In this document: piece by piece, positions 6,685 to 7,727 of the stretch
Numbering within the stretch: position 1 is the stretch's first letter
Layout of the letters: every line of letters begins with the position of its first letter
Origin: an uncultured Clostridia bacterium
GTDB lineage: Bacteria; Bacillota; Clostridia; Oscillospirales; Acutalibacteraceae
Direction of reading: 5' to 3'
Length of the DNA: 7,727 nucleotides
Assembly (NCBI GenBank): GCA_937875885.1
Contig: CALEIO010000132.1
Location: 1 to 7,727 of the forward strand
The notes under the pieces: model-generated
The model's input: the letters and a program-made list of their open reading frames with translations, nothing else
Database searches by the model: none
Told to the model about the DNA's origin: nothing
Program-made: the position numbers and the translations under genes

Positions 6685-7727
6685 TTAGCTCAGAGAGCTT
6701 TTCATTGTGGCTACCTGGGATGTACTGTTGGCAGACATTGTGTTGTTGAGGATAATAACCTCGTCAATGTCGTTGGATTTAAGGTATTTGTTAAGGTCGC
6801 CGTCGTAATATCTGAAGTCAAGCAGATGAACTTCATCGTAATGTGCAGTAAGGTAAGGTGCAAAAGCGTTGCCGTAGGAATCTTTTACAACTGCAATTTT
6901 CTTGCCTGTGTTTGCGGATGTTTCGATTACAAACTGAGCGGTGTCGCCCCAGCAGAATACACCGTAAGTGAGTGTGCCTGAGGTAGCGGCGGGATAGTAA
7001 ACATCGCAGTTGATTGTGGAGGAGCTCATACGCTCTTTCATCTTTGCAGATGTTTCAACAGGAAGGTCATAGTAAATAACCTTGTCTGCATTGTTGTAGA
7101 GAGCACTTGAGCCGGACAGGGTGTAGAAAGAACCTGTGAATCCGGAGATAGTGTTTTTCTTCAGGCTTGAAAGCTCAATGGGAGTTTTGCCGGTCTGCTC
7201 GCAGAATGCTGTGTAAGCATAGTAAGCACCCAGACTTGTCCAGTGATGGTCTGTGTTGTAGTAGATGTACTCATCGTTGTGAGTAGAGAGTGCATTGTAG
7301 CAGTTGATAGGCTGAACACGGCTGCTTAAGTTTTTGTTGATAACCTTGATGTTGTCTGCCTGGGATGTGCAACCAATCTCTTTTGCAATTCTTGTGGGAA
7401 GCCCGAACTCTGTGTGGTTGGGAATAACCATATTGTAAACAGTGGTTTTTTTGTCCAGATTCTTTACAATGCTGTTTACAGCAGATGCATAGTTCTTTGC
7501 AACCTTGTCTGTGCTGCCGAAAAGATTGTAGCCTACACCTTTGTAGATGTAAAGGGTTGTGGAGTAGAGTGTGCCGTCCTTTTTATCGTCCTTGATAACA
7601 GGAGCAATAAACTCGTTCACATCGGTAGCGTCAGCAGGAGCTGTGGTTTCTTCCGGTGCGGTGGTGGGGGGCACGGTTGTGGGCGCAACTGTTGTGGGAG
7701 GAGTTGTGGTTTCCTCTACAGGTGCGG
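6685..7727 (-). CDS. Second DHHW / AlgX-AlgJ-like protein with Pro/Thr linker (5' truncated)
   Basis: 346 complete codons are visible and the frame stays open to the right edge; the GTG at 7674 lies inside the Pro/Thr linker and is not a credible start. The missing N-terminus presumably holds a signal peptide or membrane anchor. The visible part begins with a Thr/Pro/Ala/Glu-rich linker, then a full DHHW domain: YNTDHHWTSLGAYYAY (Asp-His-His codons at 7243-7251), FCWGDT (6940-6954) and VVKDSYGNAF (Ser codon at 6877-6879). Asp, His and Ser of an AlgX-like triad are therefore present. It resembles the DHHW protein at 4746-5894 in domain order and motifs but is clearly diverged, for example WGDT where the other has DGNH. 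The role is likely extracytoplasmic O-acylation of a glycan, with the linker spacing the enzyme from its anchor. An MBOAT partner may lie right of the window. The Nudix gene follows after 35 nt. Confidence 0.9.
   Translation of the reverse strand, partial: APVEETTTPPTTVAPTTVPPTTAPEETTAPADATDVNEFIAPVIKDDKKDGTLYSTTLYIYKGVGYNLFGSTDKVAKNYASAVNSIVKNLDKKTTVYNMVIPNHTEFGLPTRIAKEIGCTSQADNIKVINKNLSSRVQPINCYNALSTHNDEYIYYNTDHHWTSLGAYYAYTAFCEQTGKTPIELSSLKKNTISGFTGSFYTLSGSSALYNNADKVIYYDLPVETSAKMKERMSSSTINCDVYYPAATSGTLTYGVFCWGDTAQFVIETSANTGKKIAVVKDSYGNAFAPYLTAHYDEVHLLDFRYYDGDLNKYLKSNDIDEVIILNNTMSANSTSQVATMKSSLS
7624..7727 (-). repeat. Pro/Thr-rich low-complexity linker with imperfect internal repeats
   Basis: The minus-strand frame encodes repeated Pro-Thr-Thr units, with two related copies of an E-E-T-T block (about 7640-7664 and 7700-7725) separated by PTTV/PPTTA units. 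The G/T-rich plus strand reflects repeated CCx-ACx codons. Such linkers are common in secreted Gram-positive proteins between anchor and enzyme domain. The repeat continues to, and perhaps past, the window edge. Confidence 0.75.

Noticed and set aside
7624..7727. Repeat array that might be CRISPR-like
   Set aside because: The units are short, in frame and encode Pro/Thr repeats; there are no uniform repeats with unique spacers.
1..7727. Mobile element, prophage, defence or toxin-antitoxin system
   Set aside because: All long frames are explained by transport, glycan-related or housekeeping families; no transposase, integrase, terminal inverted repeats or att-like duplications were seen.

Overview
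The window looks like chromosomal DNA from a gut-type Clostridia (Oscillospiraceae/Ruminococcaceae-like) bacterium. The evidence is moderate GC, strong AGGAGG-type ribosome binding sites, near-consensus sigma-A promoters, a TTG start codon, and tandem CBM26-like modules of the kind found on starch-degrading gut Firmicutes. This placement is inference; no rRNA or marker gene is present.

There are six protein genes in four transcription units. (1) Bases 2-1570, plus strand: the C-terminal 522 residues of a large secreted multi-module protein, with a bacterial-repeat (InlB-B-like) module, three starch-binding-like beta modules and a conserved tail. Its start lies left of the window. (2) Bases 1688-3124, minus strand: a sodium:alanine/glycine symporter (AGCS family) with a near-perfect sigma-A promoter and a short leader. 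(3) Bases 3339-5894, plus strand: a two-gene operon of an MBOAT O-acyltransferase (AlgI/PatA-like) and a membrane-anchored DHHW/AlgX-AlgJ-like SGNH-type protein. (4) Bases 5951-7727, minus strand: a second DHHW protein, cut by the right edge inside a Pro/Thr-rich linker, followed by a Nudix hydrolase whose N-terminal domain resembles a degenerate soluble pyrophosphatase barrel.

Units 1/2 and 3/4 converge on strong hairpins (1622-1651 and 5909-5941), the second clearly a bidirectional terminator. Units 2 and 3 diverge from an AT-rich intergenic region with two recognisable promoters.

The coherent theme is extracytoplasmic O-acylation (probably O-acetylation) of a surface polysaccharide or cell-wall glycan. 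The MBOAT moves an acyl group across the membrane and DHHW proteins place it on the glycan. Two divergent DHHW proteins occur within 2 kb, but only one MBOAT is visible. I found no CRISPR array, tRNA/rRNA, transposase, prophage or defence system. The best candidates for a second look are the diverged DHHW pair, the Nudix fusion and the leader hairpin of the acylation operon.
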